10,933 nucleotides of DNA from Chloroflexota bacterium (GTDB lineage Bacteria > Chloroflexota > Dehalococcoidia > UBA2979): NCBI GenBank assembly GCA_009843585.1, contig VYDC01000153.1, positions 1-10,933 on the forward strand. Direction: 5' to 3'. Each line of letters opens with the position of its first letter. Positions within the stretch are counted from its first letter, which is position 1. Shown here one piece after another: positions 10,624 to 10,933 of this stretch. The notes beneath the pieces were generated by a model. The model saw only the letters and a program-made list of their open reading frames with translations, did no database searches and was not told the DNA's origin. A program made the translations under genes and the position numbers.

Positions 10624-10933
10624 CTACTCCTCCTCCGGGAGCAGCACGACGTGGATGTAGCGCTCGTCGAGCAGGTAGCGCCGGGCCGCGGCCGCCACGT
10701 CCTCCAGCGTCAGCGCCTCCAGCCGCTCGTCGAAGCGAGTGATCTCGTCGAGCGACTCGCCCCTCTGGAGGGCGTCCTCGATCCGGTTCAGCCAGAAGCC
10801 GTTCTCGCGGAGCTGCTCCTCGCGGGAGGTCCGTAGCTGCTCCTTGACGGTGTCCAGGTAGCTCTGCTCGCCGCCGTCGCGCAGCCACGCGACTTCCGCG
10901 ACGACCTCCGCGGTGCGCTCGTCCGCGCGGGCG
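10624..10933 (-). CDS. M16-family zinc peptidase, C-terminal fragment (5' end outside the window)
   Basis: The frame is open from the right edge to TAG at 10626-10624, giving 102 residues. The segment YLDTVKEQLRTSREEQLREN, then GFWLNRIEDALQRGE, then the closing LTLEDVAAAARRYLLDERYI and HVVLLPEEE match the end of insulinase-like PqqL-type M16 peptidases. In those proteins a long helix, a short turn, a second helix near ALTxxDVxxAAxRYL and a final strand VxLxPE close the last domain. The catalytic HxxEH motif lies in the missing N-terminal part, so activity cannot be judged here. M16 proteins of this type are usually exported or envelope-associated. The gene runs toward the MmcQ-like gene and is unlinked to it. 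Confidence 0.85.
   Translation of the reverse strand, partial: ARADERTAEVVAEVAWLRDGGEQSYLDTVKEQLRTSREEQLRENGFWLNRIEDALQRGESLDEITRFDERLEALTLEDVAAAARRYLLDERYIHVVLLPEEE

Noticed and set aside
1..10933. CRISPR array, tRNA, rRNA, insertion sequence or prophage attachment site
   Set aside because: No regularly spaced long repeats, no cloverleaf or rRNA-like stretches, and no transposase or integrase motifs were seen on either strand.

Overview
The window is a very GC-rich bacterial segment whose third codon positions are nearly saturated with G or C, so long open frames appear on both strands and most are shadows. Ten coding regions can be supported, eight complete and one cut at each edge. The organism cannot be named from this sequence. 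The adaptor with short helical repeats and a glycine-rich tail, the RFLP/GRW surface-type repeat and the M16 peptidase tail suggest an uncultured Chloroflexota or a deep actinobacterial lineage. That placement is inference from recalled family resemblance, not from a search.

Layout. Left edge: the C-terminus of a repeat-containing protein (+), then a six-helix membrane protein of unknown function (352-1086, +). Facing it is a gene for an exported two-repeat helical protein (1199-1960, -). Next come a histidine kinase (2153-3400, -) and its OmpR-type response regulator (3400-4056, -), which form one operon read right to left. A divergent intergenic region (4057-4209) separates these from a three-gene exporter operon on the + strand: HlyD/MacA-like adaptor (4210-6552), MacB-type ABC ATPase (6549-7244) and MacB-type FtsX permease (7241-8497). 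The exporter genes are joined by 4-base ATGA overlaps. After a convergent junction come a SAM-dependent methyltransferase (8574-9377, -) and, upstream of it in the same operon, a NUDIX hydrolase (9374-9826, -), again overlapping by ATGA. A MmcQ/YjbR-like gene (10064-10435, +) has a possible leaderless promoter. The right edge holds the C-terminus of an M16 zinc peptidase (10624-10933, -).

The main observation is a shared promoter design that ties the central block together. Upstream of the exported helical protein, the regulator-kinase operon and the exporter operon there are 5-base repeats, (G/C)TTA(C/G/T), spaced exactly 11 bases start to start. They end exactly 11 bases before a -10-like hexamer. 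That hexamer is TAGCCT in two cases and CACGGT, a weaker match, in the third. An 11-base direct-repeat period next to the -10 is how PhoB/OmpR-family regulators commonly activate promoters. The simplest reading is that the regulator at 3400-4056 controls itself and its kinase, the MacAB-like exporter, and the exported helical protein. Together these would form a small envelope-stress or export module whose signal and cargo cannot be read from the sequence.
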